Assembly: GCF_000337375.1 (NCBI RefSeq)
Contig: NZ_AOJG01000038.1
Location: forward strand, 1,199 to 57,637
Origin: Halorubrum lipolyticum DSM 21995
Lineage (GTDB): Archaea > Halobacteriota > Halobacteria > Halobacteriales > Haloferacaceae
Direction: 5' to 3'
DNA length: 56,439 nucleotides
Positions 7,257 to 15,618 of this stretch are shown in pieces (positions within the stretch are counted from its first letter, which is position 1; each line of letters starts with the position of its first letter). A model generated the notes under the pieces. It was given only the letters and a program-made list of their open reading frames with translations, was not told where the DNA came from and ran no database searches. The position numbers and the translations under genes are program-made.

Positions 7257-10063
7257 CGCGCTCCGAGCCGTCCGGAGACGCCGCAGCCGATCGGACAGCG
7301 GCCGTCGACAATTCGGCGAACGGGGCGAACTCGACAGACGGGGCGAACTCGACAGACGGCCGAAGCTCCGAAGCCGGTCGCGGCGTCACCGACCGGGCGA
7401 GCAGGGCGCTCGGCGACGAACACGAGGGGACGTTCCCCGCGCTCGAGGAACACAAGGCGAACGTCGAGCGCGAGGAACTGCTCGTCCACGTCACGCCGGA
7501 GCCGCTAGAGCCCCTGGTCGAACGGCTGTTGAACCTGGACTACTTCGCGGAACGCGATCGGATTCTCGAGCAGCGGGCGGAGACGGAGCGGGCGTTCACG
7601 AAGGCGATCGAGCGCGTCGAGGGGATATACGGCGGCCCGGTCAACCGCGCGCTCGACCGGCGCCGGGACGGGGCGCTGCCCGCCTTCGATCTCGAGGGGT
7701 TCGCGACCGAGGTCGACGACGCGATGGCGGCGGTCGAGTCGCTTCGCGACCGGGTCGACTCCGACTATCTCCGCCGGTCGGAACGGCGCTACCTCGCGAA
7801 CCTCGAGTCCGACATCGTCGCCGCCCGTGAGTATCTCCGGAACAAGCGGGCGTTCGACGACCGTCGGGAGACGCTAGCCCCCGACGTGGATGCTTTCGAG
7901 AGCCGGTTCGACCGGTATAAAGGGGGAACGCGGTACATGATCAGCAGCGATCAGGCGGCGCTGTCGGACGCGGCAGCGGAGATCCGCCGGGCCCTTCGGA
8001 CGATGGCTCGGGAGCTGGACCTGCAGTTGCTCCCCGTCGACGACGTGGAGTGGCTCCGCGACCGGAAGGCGCGCTTCGGGCAGCTGGCCGAGCAGCTCCC
8101 GGCGTACAACGAGCGGTTCGTCGAGCGACAGCGCGAGCGGTATGCCGACCGCTTCGAGACGAGCCACGGTCCGTTGAACCCGTCCCAGCAGAAGGCGATC
8201 GTCCGAAACGACCGGCGCAACCTGGTCGACGCCAGCGCCGGGACCGGAAAGACGCTCACGCTCACCTACCGGTTCCTCTACCTCCTCGAGCGGGGCGTTC
8301 CGGTCGACGACATCGCGGCCGTCACGTTCACCAACGACGCCGCGGACGAGATGAAGGGCCGGATCGCTGCGCAGGTGGACGGGGTACACGAGCGGGACCT
8401 CAACATCTCGACGATCCACAGATTCGCCAACCGGATCGTGCGCCGACACCGCGGACGCAGCAGCGGTGCCTCCCCTGGCGAGAGGCGGTCGGAGCTGGCC
8501 GAGGAGTTCTACCGGGCGTCGAGGGCCGAAGAGACGCCCGAGGCGTTCGATCCGGTCGACCCCGAGGCGTATCGCCGGTTCCGCGCGGAGATCCGGGAGT
8601 ACCGCGATCTCAGGACCGAACGCGACGGCGGGCCCCCCGACCGGGACGACGTGGTCGACAGGCTCGAGAACTTCCTGGAGAAGGCCGCCACGTTCGATCT
8701 GGAGCCCGACGACGTCCGGGCGCGGTGTCCAGACTCCGACGCGCTGGCGTCGGCGTTCGGCCGGGCGGGGGCCTCGCTGCTCTCCGCGTATCACGCGGAG
8801 GCCGCCCGGATGGACGGCCCCATCGACTTCGGGCGGATGATCGGCGACGCGGTGGCGGTGATCCGTGAGCACCCGGTCGAGCTCGGGACCCGCTACGACC
8901 ACCTGCTGGTGGACGAGTTCCAAGACGTCTCGGAGGCCGAGCTCGAGCTGTTCGAGTCGCTTCTGGGCGTCGGCAGCGAGACGCACCTGTTCTGCGTGGG
9001 CGACGACTGGCAGAGCATTTACGGGTTCCGGGGGAGCGACGTCCGGATCTTCACGGGGTACACCGACCGCTTCGAGGACACCACGTACACGTCGCTGTCG
9101 GTGAACTTCCGCTGTCCGCCGACCGTCGTCGAGGCGGGACGGAAGCTGATGTCGCTGTCGGAGGTCGAGCAGAACGCGAAGGCGGTCGAGGCGGATACGG
9201 AAGCGGACGTCGTTCCCCAGATTCACTCGCTCGATCTGTTCGACCGCCGCGGCGTCGCCTACACCGCGGACCTGATCGACGACGCCCTCGCCGACGGGCG
9301 GACCTACGACGACGTGATGGTGATCTCACAGAACGACGAGAACAGCGATTTCCTGACCGACCTCCGCGAGGAGCTCGCGTCCAGGGGCGTCCCGCACAAG
9401 CGCCCGAAGAACCACGACGATTACGTCCCGGAGTGGTACCGCGAGGAGCTGACCCGCGAGGCGGCGTTCGACGAGAAGGGGAACGTCGAATACGCCGACG
9501 CCGACGAGCGCCCGGACCTGCCCTCGAAACCGCCGGTCGTCGCGGTCCAGTCGGTGTACGGCGCCAAGGGGACCGAGGCGCCGGTCGTGATCCTCGCGCC
9601 CGCGACCGACGGCGACAAGGACGGCATTCCGAACGAGAACCGGTCCGGCGGCCTGCTGGCTCCCGTCGAGGCGAACCCGGCGAACCACCTCGCCGAACAG
9701 CGACGGCTGTTCTACGTGGCGTTGACCCGCACGGAAGGGGAGTTCCACGCGGTCGCCCCGCGGGGACAGGAGTCGCGGTTCGTTCAGGAGCTCGACGACT
9801 ACTTCGACCCCGTCCTCCCCGGGGTGACCGGTCGCTGCGCGTCGGTCACCGAACCGCACACCGATAAGTCGCCCTACCGGATCGAGCTGGACTGCGGGAA
9901 CTACGAGATCGAACTCGTCGGCTGGGAGGACCCGGAGCCGATGGTCGAAGGCGAGCGGTACCACGTCGCCGACCCCGTCGTTGAGCGTAACGGCTACGGG
10001 ACGCAGATCCGGTTCGACCAATGTGACGTCACACCGGCTCAAGACGGGTCTCTCCGGCGTTAG
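7253..10063 (+). CDS. UvrD/HelD-like superfamily 1 helicase with long coiled-coil N-terminus
   Basis: All SF1A motifs are present: Q motif LNPSQQ (308-313), Walker A ASAGTGKT (327-334), DEFQD (554-558), GDDWQSIYGFRG (583-594), YGAKGTEAPVV in motif V and ALTRTEG in motif VI. It is therefore an active-looking 3'-5' DNA translocase. The first 300 residues are not helicase: a low-complexity segment with a duplicated ANSTDG (18-bp DNA repeat) and then Arg/Glu-rich helical sequence. This layout resembles HelD (helicase IV) more than UvrD. No nuclease motif is visible. The last 70 residues may form a small beta domain. The GTG start overlaps the upstream membrane zinc protein. The role could be repair, RNA polymerase recycling as for bacterial HelD, or defence; the sequence does not decide. 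Confidence 0.88.
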   Translation: MTRSEPSGDAAADRTAAVDNSANGANSTDGANSTDGRSSEAGRGVTDRASRALGDEHEGTFPALEEHKANVEREELLVHVTPEPLEPLVERLLNLDYFAERDRILEQRAETERAFTKAIERVEGIYGGPVNRALDRRRDGALPAFDLEGFATEVDDAMAAVESLRDRVDSDYLRRSERRYLANLESDIVAAREYLRNKRAFDDRRETLAPDVDAFESRFDRYKGGTRYMISSDQAALSDAAAEIRRALRTMARELDLQLLPVDDVEWLRDRKARFGQLAEQLPAYNERFVERQRERYADRFETSHGPLNPSQQKAIVRNDRRNLVDASAGTGKTLTLTYRFLYLLERGVPVDDIAAVTFTNDAADEMKGRIAAQVDGVHERDLNISTIHRFANRIVRRHRGRSSGASPGERRSELAEEFYRASRAEETPEAFDPVDPEAYRRFRAEIREYRDLRTERDGGPPDRDDVVDRLENFLEKAATFDLEPDDVRARCPDSDALASAFGRAGASLLSAYHAEAARMDGPIDFGRMIGDAVAVIREHPVELGTRYDHLLVDEFQDVSEAELELFESLLGVGSETHLFCVGDDWQSIYGFRGSDVRIFTGYTDRFEDTTYTSLSVNFRCPPTVVEAGRKLMSLSEVEQNAKAVEADTEADVVPQIHSLDLFDRRGVAYTADLIDDALADGRTYDDVMVISQNDENSDFLTDLREELASRGVPHKRPKNHDDYVPEWYREELTREAAFDEKGNVEYADADERPDLPSKPPVVAVQSVYGAKGTEAPVVILAPATDGDKDGIPNENRSGGLLAPVEANPANHLAEQRRLFYVALTRTEGEFHAVAPRGQESRFVQELDDYFDPVLPGVTGRCASVTEPHTDKSPYRIELDCGNYEIELVGWEDPEPMVEGERYHVADPVVERNGYGTQIRFDQCDVTPAQDGSLRR

Positions 10064-10195
10064 TCGCAGTCGTTGGCGTCGCCTCTCGCGCCGGCACGGC
10101 CGCTCGCGGCCGATCGCTCGCCCGATGACCCGCCGGTAACCCGCTTACCGCGCGGTTCGGGAAGGGATATGGGGCCCCGGACCCTCGGCTCCGGT

Positions 10196-10540
10196 ATGTC
10201 ATCCGACGCGGCTTCCGGCGACGGCGCGCGGGCGGGCGGAATCATCGACGTGGAGAGCGCGGCCTCCTTCGAGGAGACGATCGCGGAGAACCACCAGGTC
10301 GTCGTCGACTACTTCGCGGACTGGTGTGGCCCCTGCAAGCAGCAGACGCCCATCCTCGAGGAGCTGGCCGGCACCATCGACGCCCCGGTCCTCGGGGTCG
10401 ACACGGACGAACACAACGGGCTCGCGGCGGAGGCGGGCGTCCGGTCGATCCCCACGGTCGCGGTCTTCCGCGACGGCGAGGAGGTCGAGCGGTTCGTCGG
10501 CGTCACGGGCGCCGACAACATTCGGGCGGCGCTGGAGTAG
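10196..10540 (+). CDS. trxA: Thioredoxin
   Basis: A 114-residue thioredoxin fold with the active site WCGPC at residues 43-47, preceded by VVDYFAD and followed by the cis-proline segment VRSIPTVAVFRDG. It reduces disulfides in the cytoplasm. The start at 10196 removes about 40 non-conserved upstream codons of the open frame and still leaves a short acidic/alanine-rich haloarchaeal extension. The gene is convergent with a peroxiredoxin gene across a repeat-filled gap, a plausible functional partner. Confidence 0.92.
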   Translation: MSSDAASGDGARAGGIIDVESAASFEETIAENHQVVVDYFADWCGPCKQQTPILEELAGTIDAPVLGVDTDEHNGLAAEAGVRSIPTVAVFRDGEEVERFVGVTGADNIRAALE

Positions 10541-10649
10541 GACCGGAGACCGGTGGAACGGATGGTTTCTGACAGAAATGCGGCGAACGACTAATTCATT
10601 TCCTCTCCGCAGTTATTCCCGATACTTCCATAGCCGCTTGTGAGGGCTT

Positions 10650-11092
10650 GTGGTGTTGTTCGTCGGCAGCGAGACAGTATTTAAAACTGAGTGAGCGAAC
10701 ACGAAAACCGCTTATAAATAGATGGCAGGGGCGCGTGCCTGCGAGGCCGCTTCGCGGCCGAGTAGCACCGCGCGAGGGAGTCGGTGGTCCGGAGCAACGC
10801 GGAGGACCACCGACGAGGCTGGGGAGGTGTGAGGCTGCGGTCCCGCGAGCGACCGGAGGGAGCGAGCGGGGGCACGGAAGTCGCAGCGCCGAGCGGAGCG
10901 AGGCGACCGTCTTCCGGCGGTGCTGTGCGTTCGGGACTCAAAGCCCCAGCCGCGAGAACGAAGCACGGCGGCGCCAGCACTGCAGGGAGCGAGCAACGCG
11001 AGCGACCGAAGCGCACAGCGAGCCGCGCGAGTTCTCGCGGCTGGGGCTTTGGCGGTGGTCACCGAACGTCTATCGGCAATCGCTTATAACAG
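10650..11092 (+). repeat. Composite structured repeat, copy 1 (between thioredoxin and peroxiredoxin genes)
   Basis: The 639-bp gap 10541-11179 between two convergent genes contains no credible gene but four repeat modules. (i) A minus-strand copy of the TTATAA unit, about 10650-10720, ends in a strong TTATAAATA box at 10712-10720. (ii) From 10733, a GCGTGCCTGCGAGG block has hairpin GGCCGC/GCGGCC (10745-10759) and a 10-bp stem TCGGTGGTCC/GGACCACCGA (10781-10790 with 10804-10813, loop 13 nt). A GAGGCTGGGGAGG block and a GCTGCGGTCCCGCGAGCG block follow. (iii) A perfect 20-bp inverted repeat lies at 10940-10959 with 11031-11050. (iv) One plus-strand TTATAA unit covers 11041-11090. Copies of the same modules occur at 30719-31130 and, reversed, at 33579-33910. 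Confidence 0.8.
10733..11050 (+). ncRNA. Candidate structured non-coding RNA (copy 1)
   Basis: A TTATAAATA box at 10712-10720 sits about 20-25 nt before the conserved GCGTGCCTGCGAGG block. A transcript starting near 10737 would fold into the hairpins described for the repeat and end after the 20-bp stem closing at 11050. The support for RNA function is the paired base changes between this copy and the one at 30719. Whether it is transcribed is unknown; it could equally act as DNA. Confidence 0.35.
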
Positions 11093-11179
11093 GGCGGCGG
11101 AAGGTTCTGCGGATTCACAGCCGCATGCTGTCGGCTGTTTCACGTGGTATTTGAAAAAGAGCGCTCCGGCGAACCGAAT

Positions 11180-11701
11180 TTATAAATACGACTTCCCGTC
11201 CGGCAGCTCGCACTCGTCGCCGTGACACCCCGCCGCGCGTTCGACGGCCGCGAGGTCCGGCTCGTCGGCGGTCTCCTCGCTCCGCCACGCGTACTGGACG
11301 GTGCGGTCGGGGTCGACCACGAAGACGGCCGAGCGCGCGACCCCGCGGTGGTCGTCGATCTCGTCGGCGCGCACGCCGTACGCCTCGGCGACCCGCCCGT
11401 CGCTGTCCGAGAGCAGCGGGAAGTCGATCCGGGGCTTCTGGGCGAACGCGCGGTGGCTGTAGACGCCGTCTGTAGAGATTCCGAGCACGACGGTGTTCTC
11501 ACGCAGCGACAGCGCCTCGCTGTCCCGCAGGGTGCACATCTGCGTCGTACACACCGGGTGGAAGTCGAAGGGGTAGAACACCACCACGACCGCCCATCCG
11601 CTGTCGGTGTACTCGGCCAGCCCGTGCGTGTCGATCCGCCCGCCGCCCGCGCCGGGGAGCTCGAACGTCGGCGCCGTCTGTCCGATCTGGAGCAGATACA
11701 A
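11180..11701 (-). CDS. Peroxiredoxin (AhpC/TSA, redoxin domain)
   Basis: A 173-residue thioredoxin-fold peroxidase that reduces H2O2 or organic peroxides. The peroxidatic segment FYPFDFHPVCTTQMC has its cysteine at residue 51 and a second cysteine at 56. This is close to the PxxxTxxC pattern, but with Val directly before the cysteine and Thr-Thr after it, so it is a divergent haloarchaeal form. SDSDGRVAEAYGV and SAVFVVDPD are the usual downstream strands. Two further cysteines lie near the C-terminus (AGCHGDEC), which could act in resolution. It is convergent with thioredoxin, its likely reductant. Confidence 0.85.
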   Translation of the reverse strand: MYLLQIGQTAPTFELPGAGGGRIDTHGLAEYTDSGWAVVVVFYPFDFHPVCTTQMCTLRDSEALSLRENTVVLGISTDGVYSHRAFAQKPRIDFPLLSDSDGRVAEAYGVRADEIDDHRGVARSAVFVVDPDRTVQYAWRSEETADEPDLAAVERAAGCHGDECELPDGKSYL

Positions 11702-11766
11702 AAGACGGCGCCCGACCGATATGAGCCCCGGCCGAGCGTGCTCCCGTGCCGCACAGCCAGCGGTCG

Positions 11767-11773
11767 TTTATAA
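11767..11773 (+). promoter_or_regulatory. TATA box of the TauE/SafE gene
   Basis: TTTATAA lies 26 nt upstream of the ATG at 11796, in a 16-bp context (GGTCGTTTATAACTGC) that is repeated exactly in the promoter at 32581-32596. Confidence 0.65.
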
Positions 11774-11795
11774 CTGCCCGCCTCCTCACGGGCGT

Positions 11796-12581
11796 ATGAC
11801 CCTCGCGCTCTCCGCCGGACTGGTGGCGACGATCGCCCTCGTCGTCGCGGTCGCGGGCGCCGTCAACGGGGTCGCGGGGTTCGGCTTCGCCGTCGTCGGG
11901 ACGATGGTGCTCGCGTCGGCGCTCGACCCGGCCACCGCCGTCGCGTTCATGATCGTGCCGATGTTCGCCGTGAACGTCGCGCTCGTCGGCGAGCTCACCC
12001 GCGAGGAGCTCCGCACCTGCGGGACCCGGTTCGCCCCGCTGCTCGTCGCCGCGCTCGTCGGGACGGTCGTCGGGATGGCGCTGCTCGACCGGCTCCCGGC
12101 GGCCCCGCTCCGCGTCCTGCTCGGGATCGTCTCACTCGGCTTCGTGGCGATCGCCCAGCGCGCGGTCCCGCTCCCGGCGCTGCCCGGCCCGACAGACCGG
12201 GTCTCCGCCGAGTCGCCCCTCGTCATGGCGGCCGTCGGCGCCGTCTCCGGCGTCCTGTTCGGCGCGACGAACGTCGGCGTGCAGCTCGTCGCGTTCGTCA
12301 GGAGCTTCGACCTCTCGCACGGGCTGTTCGTCGGCGTCGTCGCGCTCGTGTTCGTCGGGATCAACGGTCTGCGCGTCGTCGCCGCGGGCGCGCTCGGACT
12401 CTACCCGGACCTCGGGCTCGTCCTCGCGTCGGTCGCCGCCATGGTCCCCGCGGTCGCCGGCGTCGCCCTCGGAAAGCGTCTCCGGGGGCGCGTGAGCGAG
12501 CGGCTCCGGCGCGGGGTCGTCCTCGGGCTGTTGACGCTCATCGGCGTCCGGCTGATACTCGGCGGCGCTGGAGTCGTCTAA
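11796..12581 (+). CDS. TauE/SafE family membrane transporter
   Basis: A 261-residue integral membrane protein with about eight hydrophobic helices. The family hallmark is an internally repeated helix pair with a GVAGFGFA motif near the N-terminus (residues about 25-32) and its counterpart GATNVGVQL in the second half. Family members export sulfite, sulfoacetate or other small organosulfur anions. A TATA box 26 nt upstream fits a leaderless transcript and sets the start at 11796 rather than further upstream. No sulfur metabolism gene is adjacent, so the substrate is open. Confidence 0.85.
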   Translation: MTLALSAGLVATIALVVAVAGAVNGVAGFGFAVVGTMVLASALDPATAVAFMIVPMFAVNVALVGELTREELRTCGTRFAPLLVAALVGTVVGMALLDRLPAAPLRVLLGIVSLGFVAIAQRAVPLPALPGPTDRVSAESPLVMAAVGAVSGVLFGATNVGVQLVAFVRSFDLSHGLFVGVVALVFVGINGLRVVAAGALGLYPDLGLVLASVAAMVPAVAGVALGKRLRGRVSERLRRGVVLGLLTLIGVRLILGGAGVV

Positions 12582-12670
12582 GCGTCGCCGTCGCTCACGC
12601 CGAACCTGATACAACAGAGGCTCAACAGCCCGACGACCGACAGCGACCCCAGCAGACCGTCGTCGCTCAT
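12578..12670 (-). CDS. Possible 30-residue hydrophobic peptide
   Basis: An ATG at 12670 opens a 30-codon frame, MSDDGLLGSLSVVGLL followed by a CC pair and an acidic end; it reads like one short membrane segment. Its start overlaps the stop of a larger open frame (ATGA at 12667-12670). Its own stop overlaps the end of the TauE/SafE gene on the other strand. No family is recognised and it may be part of a decayed locus. Confidence 0.3.
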   Translation of the reverse strand: MSDDGLLGSLSVVGLLSLCCIRFGVSDGDA

Positions 12671-12877
12671 CGGTCGCTCCCCCCGTCGCGAACGGCGCCG
12701 AGCGCGAGCGACCGGTCGTACTCCCGGTACGGTATCCGGGAGACCGCGTCGGGGTCGATCGCGTCGTACTCGCGTAGGAGCGCGCGGACGCCGGCGACCT
12801 GACGGAGCGACGACGGCCGCAGGCTGCGGCGCCTCCCGACCCGACGGCTCTACGCGTTCGCGTGGCAGGACGATCAC
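12667..12877 (-). pseudogene. Remnant or frameshifted small gene
   Basis: On the minus strand a frame ending at 12667 reads like real haloarchaeal protein, with segments VAGVRALLREYDAIDPDAV and RIPYREYDRSLALG. It has no ATG, GTG or TTG start before an in-frame TAG near 12847. A GTG at 12877, with a TATA-like GTTTTTCACG about 30 nt upstream, opens a different frame (VIVLPRERVEPSG). That frame turns into arginine-rich, out-of-frame-looking sequence. One single-base indel near 12815-12835 would join the two halves. I read this as a frameshifted gene or sequencing error; the product is unrecognised. Confidence 0.35.
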
Positions 12878-12938
12878 GGACCCGACGCGTGTTACACTGG
12901 TTCCGTCGCGTGAAAAACTGAAACGCGTCGAAGAAGAA

Positions 12939-13013
12939 TGCTCCGGCTGGGATTCGAACCCAGGTCATTGCCGTGAGAGGGCAATATGATTGGCCGGACT
13001 ACACCACCAGAGC
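12939..13013 (-). tRNA. tRNA-Glu (anticodon CTC)
   Basis: The minus strand folds as a full 75-nt cloverleaf. The acceptor GCTCTGG pairs with CCGGAGC and the discriminator is A. The anticodon stem TTGCC/GGCAA encloses a 7-nt loop CTCTCAC with anticodon CTC, and the T arm contains GGTTCGAATCC. No intron is present and the CCA end is not encoded. A TTTACAATATCC stretch about 40 nt upstream is a plausible promoter. Confidence 0.93.
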
Positions 13014-13134
13014 GCACGTCCGTTCGACGCAATTACGGATAGGGCAGGATATTGTAAAACAGTTCCGTTTCGACCCCGCCATGTCCCGGTTTACCGTGGT
13101 TCGCCGCTCCACTGTCGTCCCCGTGACGCGTCGC

Positions 13135-14199
13135 TCAGACGTCGACGCCGAACGGCGCGGCGTCGCCCGCGTCGGCGGCGATCGCAGCGAGGAGGTCGGC
13201 CACGGCGTCGAGGTCGCCGGTGTCGATCACCTCGACCGGCGTGTGCATGTACCGGTTCGGGATCGAGACGTTGAGCGACGGGACGCCGCCCCGGGAAGTA
13301 TAAAACGCGTCGGCGTCGGTGCCCGTTCGCGTGCCGGCCGCCTGCAGCTGCACGTCGATGTCGTCGTCGGCCGCGGCGTCGCGCGCGAGGTCGACGAGAG
13401 CGGGATGATTCGCGCTGCCGCGGGTGATCACGGGACCGGCGCCGAGCTCGACCGGCCCCCGGTGTTCGCCGTCGACGTCGGGGTTGTCGGTGGCGTGGGT
13501 CACGTCGACGGCGACGAACGCGTCCACCGCGTCGAGGTCGACGCCGACCATCTGTGCCCCTTTGAGCCCGACCTCCTCCTGCACCGTGGAGACGGCGTAG
13601 ACGGTCGTGTCGGCGTCGCGTTCGGCCGCGCGACGCAGTCCCTCCGCGGCCGCCCACGTGCCGGTCCGGTTGTCGATCCCGCGGGCGGCGATCCGGTCGC
13701 CGACGAGCTCCTCCACCTCGGTCGAGAAGGTGACCGGGTCGCCGATCTCGACGTGTTCGCCGGCCTCCTCGGCGTCGGTCGCGCCGATATCGACGAACTG
13801 CTCGGCGATCTCCTCGTACTCGTCCTCCGAGGGGTCGCGCAGGTGGATGGCGGTCTGGCCGATCACGCCCTGCACGGGCTCGTCGGCGTGGACGGTGACG
13901 TGCTGGCCCTTCGAGACGGTGCGGTCGGAGCCGCCGATCGGGCTGATGCGGAGGAAGCCGTCGTCGAGCACGTCGCGGACGATGAAGCCGATCTCGTCGG
14001 CGTGGCCCGTCAGGGCGATCGTCGGCGCGTCGGGGTCGCCCTCGTGGACGGCGACGGCGTTGCCGTAGGCGTCGACGGAGACCTCGTCGGCGAAGCCGCG
14101 GACGTAGTCGGTCCAGACCCGCTGGCTCGGCGTCTCGAAGCCGGACGGGCTGGCGGTCGCGAGCAGGTCGTCGAGGAACGCTCTCTGTGAGTCGCGCAT
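13135..14199 (-). CDS. M42 family aminopeptidase (TET-type glutamyl/leucyl aminopeptidase)
   Basis: M42 enzymes form large tetrahedral dodecamers that trim peptides released by the proteasome. The two-zinc site is complete: GHAD (H66, D68), RGID (D176), QEEVG (E208 and E209, base and ligand), VDVTHATD (D232) and a C-terminal RYMHTP histidine near residue 321. The length of 354 residues is typical. The gene is divergent from the DUF2342 gene with about 120 bp between starts. The PAN gene at 25574 is in the same window but not linked. Residue specificity is not predictable from this sequence. Confidence 0.9.
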   Translation of the reverse strand: MRDSQRAFLDDLLATASPSGFETPSQRVWTDYVRGFADEVSVDAYGNAVAVHEGDPDAPTIALTGHADEIGFIVRDVLDDGFLRISPIGGSDRTVSKGQHVTVHADEPVQGVIGQTAIHLRDPSEDEYEEIAEQFVDIGATDAEEAGEHVEIGDPVTFSTEVEELVGDRIAARGIDNRTGTWAAAEGLRRAAERDADTTVYAVSTVQEEVGLKGAQMVGVDLDAVDAFVAVDVTHATDNPDVDGEHRGPVELGAGPVITRGSANHPALVDLARDAAADDDIDVQLQAAGTRTGTDADAFYTSRGGVPSLNVSIPNRYMHTPVEVIDTGDLDAVADLLAAIAADAGDAAPFGVDV

Positions 14200-14318
14200 A
14201 CGCGTGGCTGTTCGTCGGTCGGCAAGAACCCGCCGATACCGGGGCGACGGCGAGGTGGTGTGAGGTCTCGCGCCGTCACCGACACAAGGGACTTGAGGCC
14301 CGCTCCCGTCCGGTCCGT

Positions 14319-15431
14319 ATGGACATCCTCCGAAGCCTCCGGACCGTCTCCGAGGCCAGCGGGCCGGGCGTCGTCGACTGGGACCGGGCCGCGGCGGCCG
14401 CGAAGGCGAGCACCGACCCCGGGTCGATCGCGCTCACCGACGCGGAGCGGACCGGGTACGCGACCGACGTGCGCGACGCCCGGTCCCGGCTCCGCGAGGT
14501 GGCCGCGATCGAGTTCGACGTGCCCGACGCGATCGAGGTGCAGAACCGCCACCACTGGATCGACGCCAGCGTCGACACGTTCCGGAACGTGATGGCGCCG
14601 ATCGAGGAGGCGGCGACCGCGAACGACGAGGAGTCGGTCGGTGAGGTCGTCGACTCGACCGGCGGAATCGTCGAGCCGACCGGCGGACCGATTGGCGCCC
14701 CGGCCGGCGACCTCACGCGGGGGTTCGCGCGGGACCTCTCGCGGATCGCCAACACCGGGTCAATGGCGTTCACGCTCGGATTCTTAGCGCGCAACGTGCT
14801 CGGCCAGTACGACCCGCTGCTGTTGGCCGACGAGCCCGAGGCCGACCACGGGCTCTACTTTGTCCACCCGAACATCGTCGCGGTCGCGGCGTCGCTCGAC
14901 GTCGACTTCCCGCGGTTCCGGCGCTGGATCGCCTTCCACGAGGTGACCCACGCGGCGGAGTTCGGCGCGGCCCCGTGGCTCCCCGAGTACCTCGAGTCGC
15001 GGGTCGAGCGGGGGATCGAGGGGTTCACCGGCGGGAGCGGATCGACCGGTCGCGGAGGGCTGACCGCGGGCGGGCTGCCGGTCGACGCGCTCGACACCGA
15101 GCCGTTCGCGGAGCTGCAGGCGGCGATGACCGCGGTCGAGGGGTACGCCGAGGTGCTGATGGACCGCGCGTTCGACGGCGAGTACGCCGACCTCCGCCGG
15201 AAGCTCGACGAGCGACGCGGCGGTGGCGGCCCGGTTCAGCGCCTCGCGCGCCGGCTGCTCGGGCTGGGGCTGAAGCGCCGGCAGTACGAGCAGGGCGCCG
15301 CCTTCTTCCGCGAAGTCGTCGACGCCCGCGGGATCGAGGCGGCCGGCGCGGTGTGGGAGCGCCCCGAGCACCTGCCGACGCGCGCCGAGCTCGACGACCC
15401 CGCGGCGTGGCTGGTGCGGGTCGACCCCTGA
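14319..15431 (+). CDS. Zinc-dependent metalloprotease of the DUF2342 type (F420-biosynthesis-associated family)
   Basis: A 370-residue protein with a zincin motif HEVTH at residues 207-211 in the context IAFHEVTHAAEFGAAPWL. The family was named from co-occurrence with coenzyme F420 genes in actinobacteria and is also common in haloarchaea; its substrate is unknown. A Gly-rich low-complexity insert (TGGSGSTGRGG) follows the active site. The start at 14319 is the first ATG that gives the family-like N-terminus; the open frame extends about 44 codons upstream without conservation. A cofH gene exists at 34090, 19 kb away, so the F420 link is only loosely supported here. Confidence 0.78.
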   Translation: MDILRSLRTVSEASGPGVVDWDRAAAAAKASTDPGSIALTDAERTGYATDVRDARSRLREVAAIEFDVPDAIEVQNRHHWIDASVDTFRNVMAPIEEAATANDEESVGEVVDSTGGIVEPTGGPIGAPAGDLTRGFARDLSRIANTGSMAFTLGFLARNVLGQYDPLLLADEPEADHGLYFVHPNIVAVAASLDVDFPRFRRWIAFHEVTHAAEFGAAPWLPEYLESRVERGIEGFTGGSGSTGRGGLTAGGLPVDALDTEPFAELQAAMTAVEGYAEVLMDRAFDGEYADLRRKLDERRGGGGPVQRLARRLLGLGLKRRQYEQGAAFFREVVDARGIEAAGAVWERPEHLPTRAELDDPAAWLVRVDP

Positions 15432-15460
15432 ACGAGGCGCCGTCGATCGGCACTCGATCA

Positions 15461-15528
15461 CTTATAAACGAGCGAGTGAGTATTTGGAGGCGCTCACCGA
15501 TACTCCGTCAACGACCGTTTATAACCGA
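15461..15528 (+). repeat. Dispersed TTATAA repeat unit flanked by two boxes
   Basis: One unit (TATTTGGAGGCGCTCACCGA and onward, 15481-15528) lies between two TTATAA boxes at 15471-15476 and about 15518-15524. It has the same order and spacing as the tandem units at 30950-31120. It sits in the 187-bp gap after the DUF2342 gene and before the GHMP gene. The GHMP gene has its own promoter-like CATTTACC near 15594-15601. Confidence 0.6.
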
Positions 15529-15618
15529 ACCCGCCGATCGAAACGCAAGGATCGGCGCTGCGCGTTCCGGGGCAACTCCCGCCACTGCCACGCATCATTT
15601 ACCAATCCCCCTCGAACC

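Noticed and set aside
10660-10678. TCGTCGGCAGCG followed by AGACAG, resembling a rearranged Nextera adapter
   Set aside because: The string falls inside a diverged copy of the dispersed TTATAA repeat and is explained by that alignment; there is no contiguous mosaic end here.
12939-13013. tRNA-Glu as an integration (att) site
   Set aside because: No partial copy of the tRNA 3' end and no integrase gene were seen in the window.
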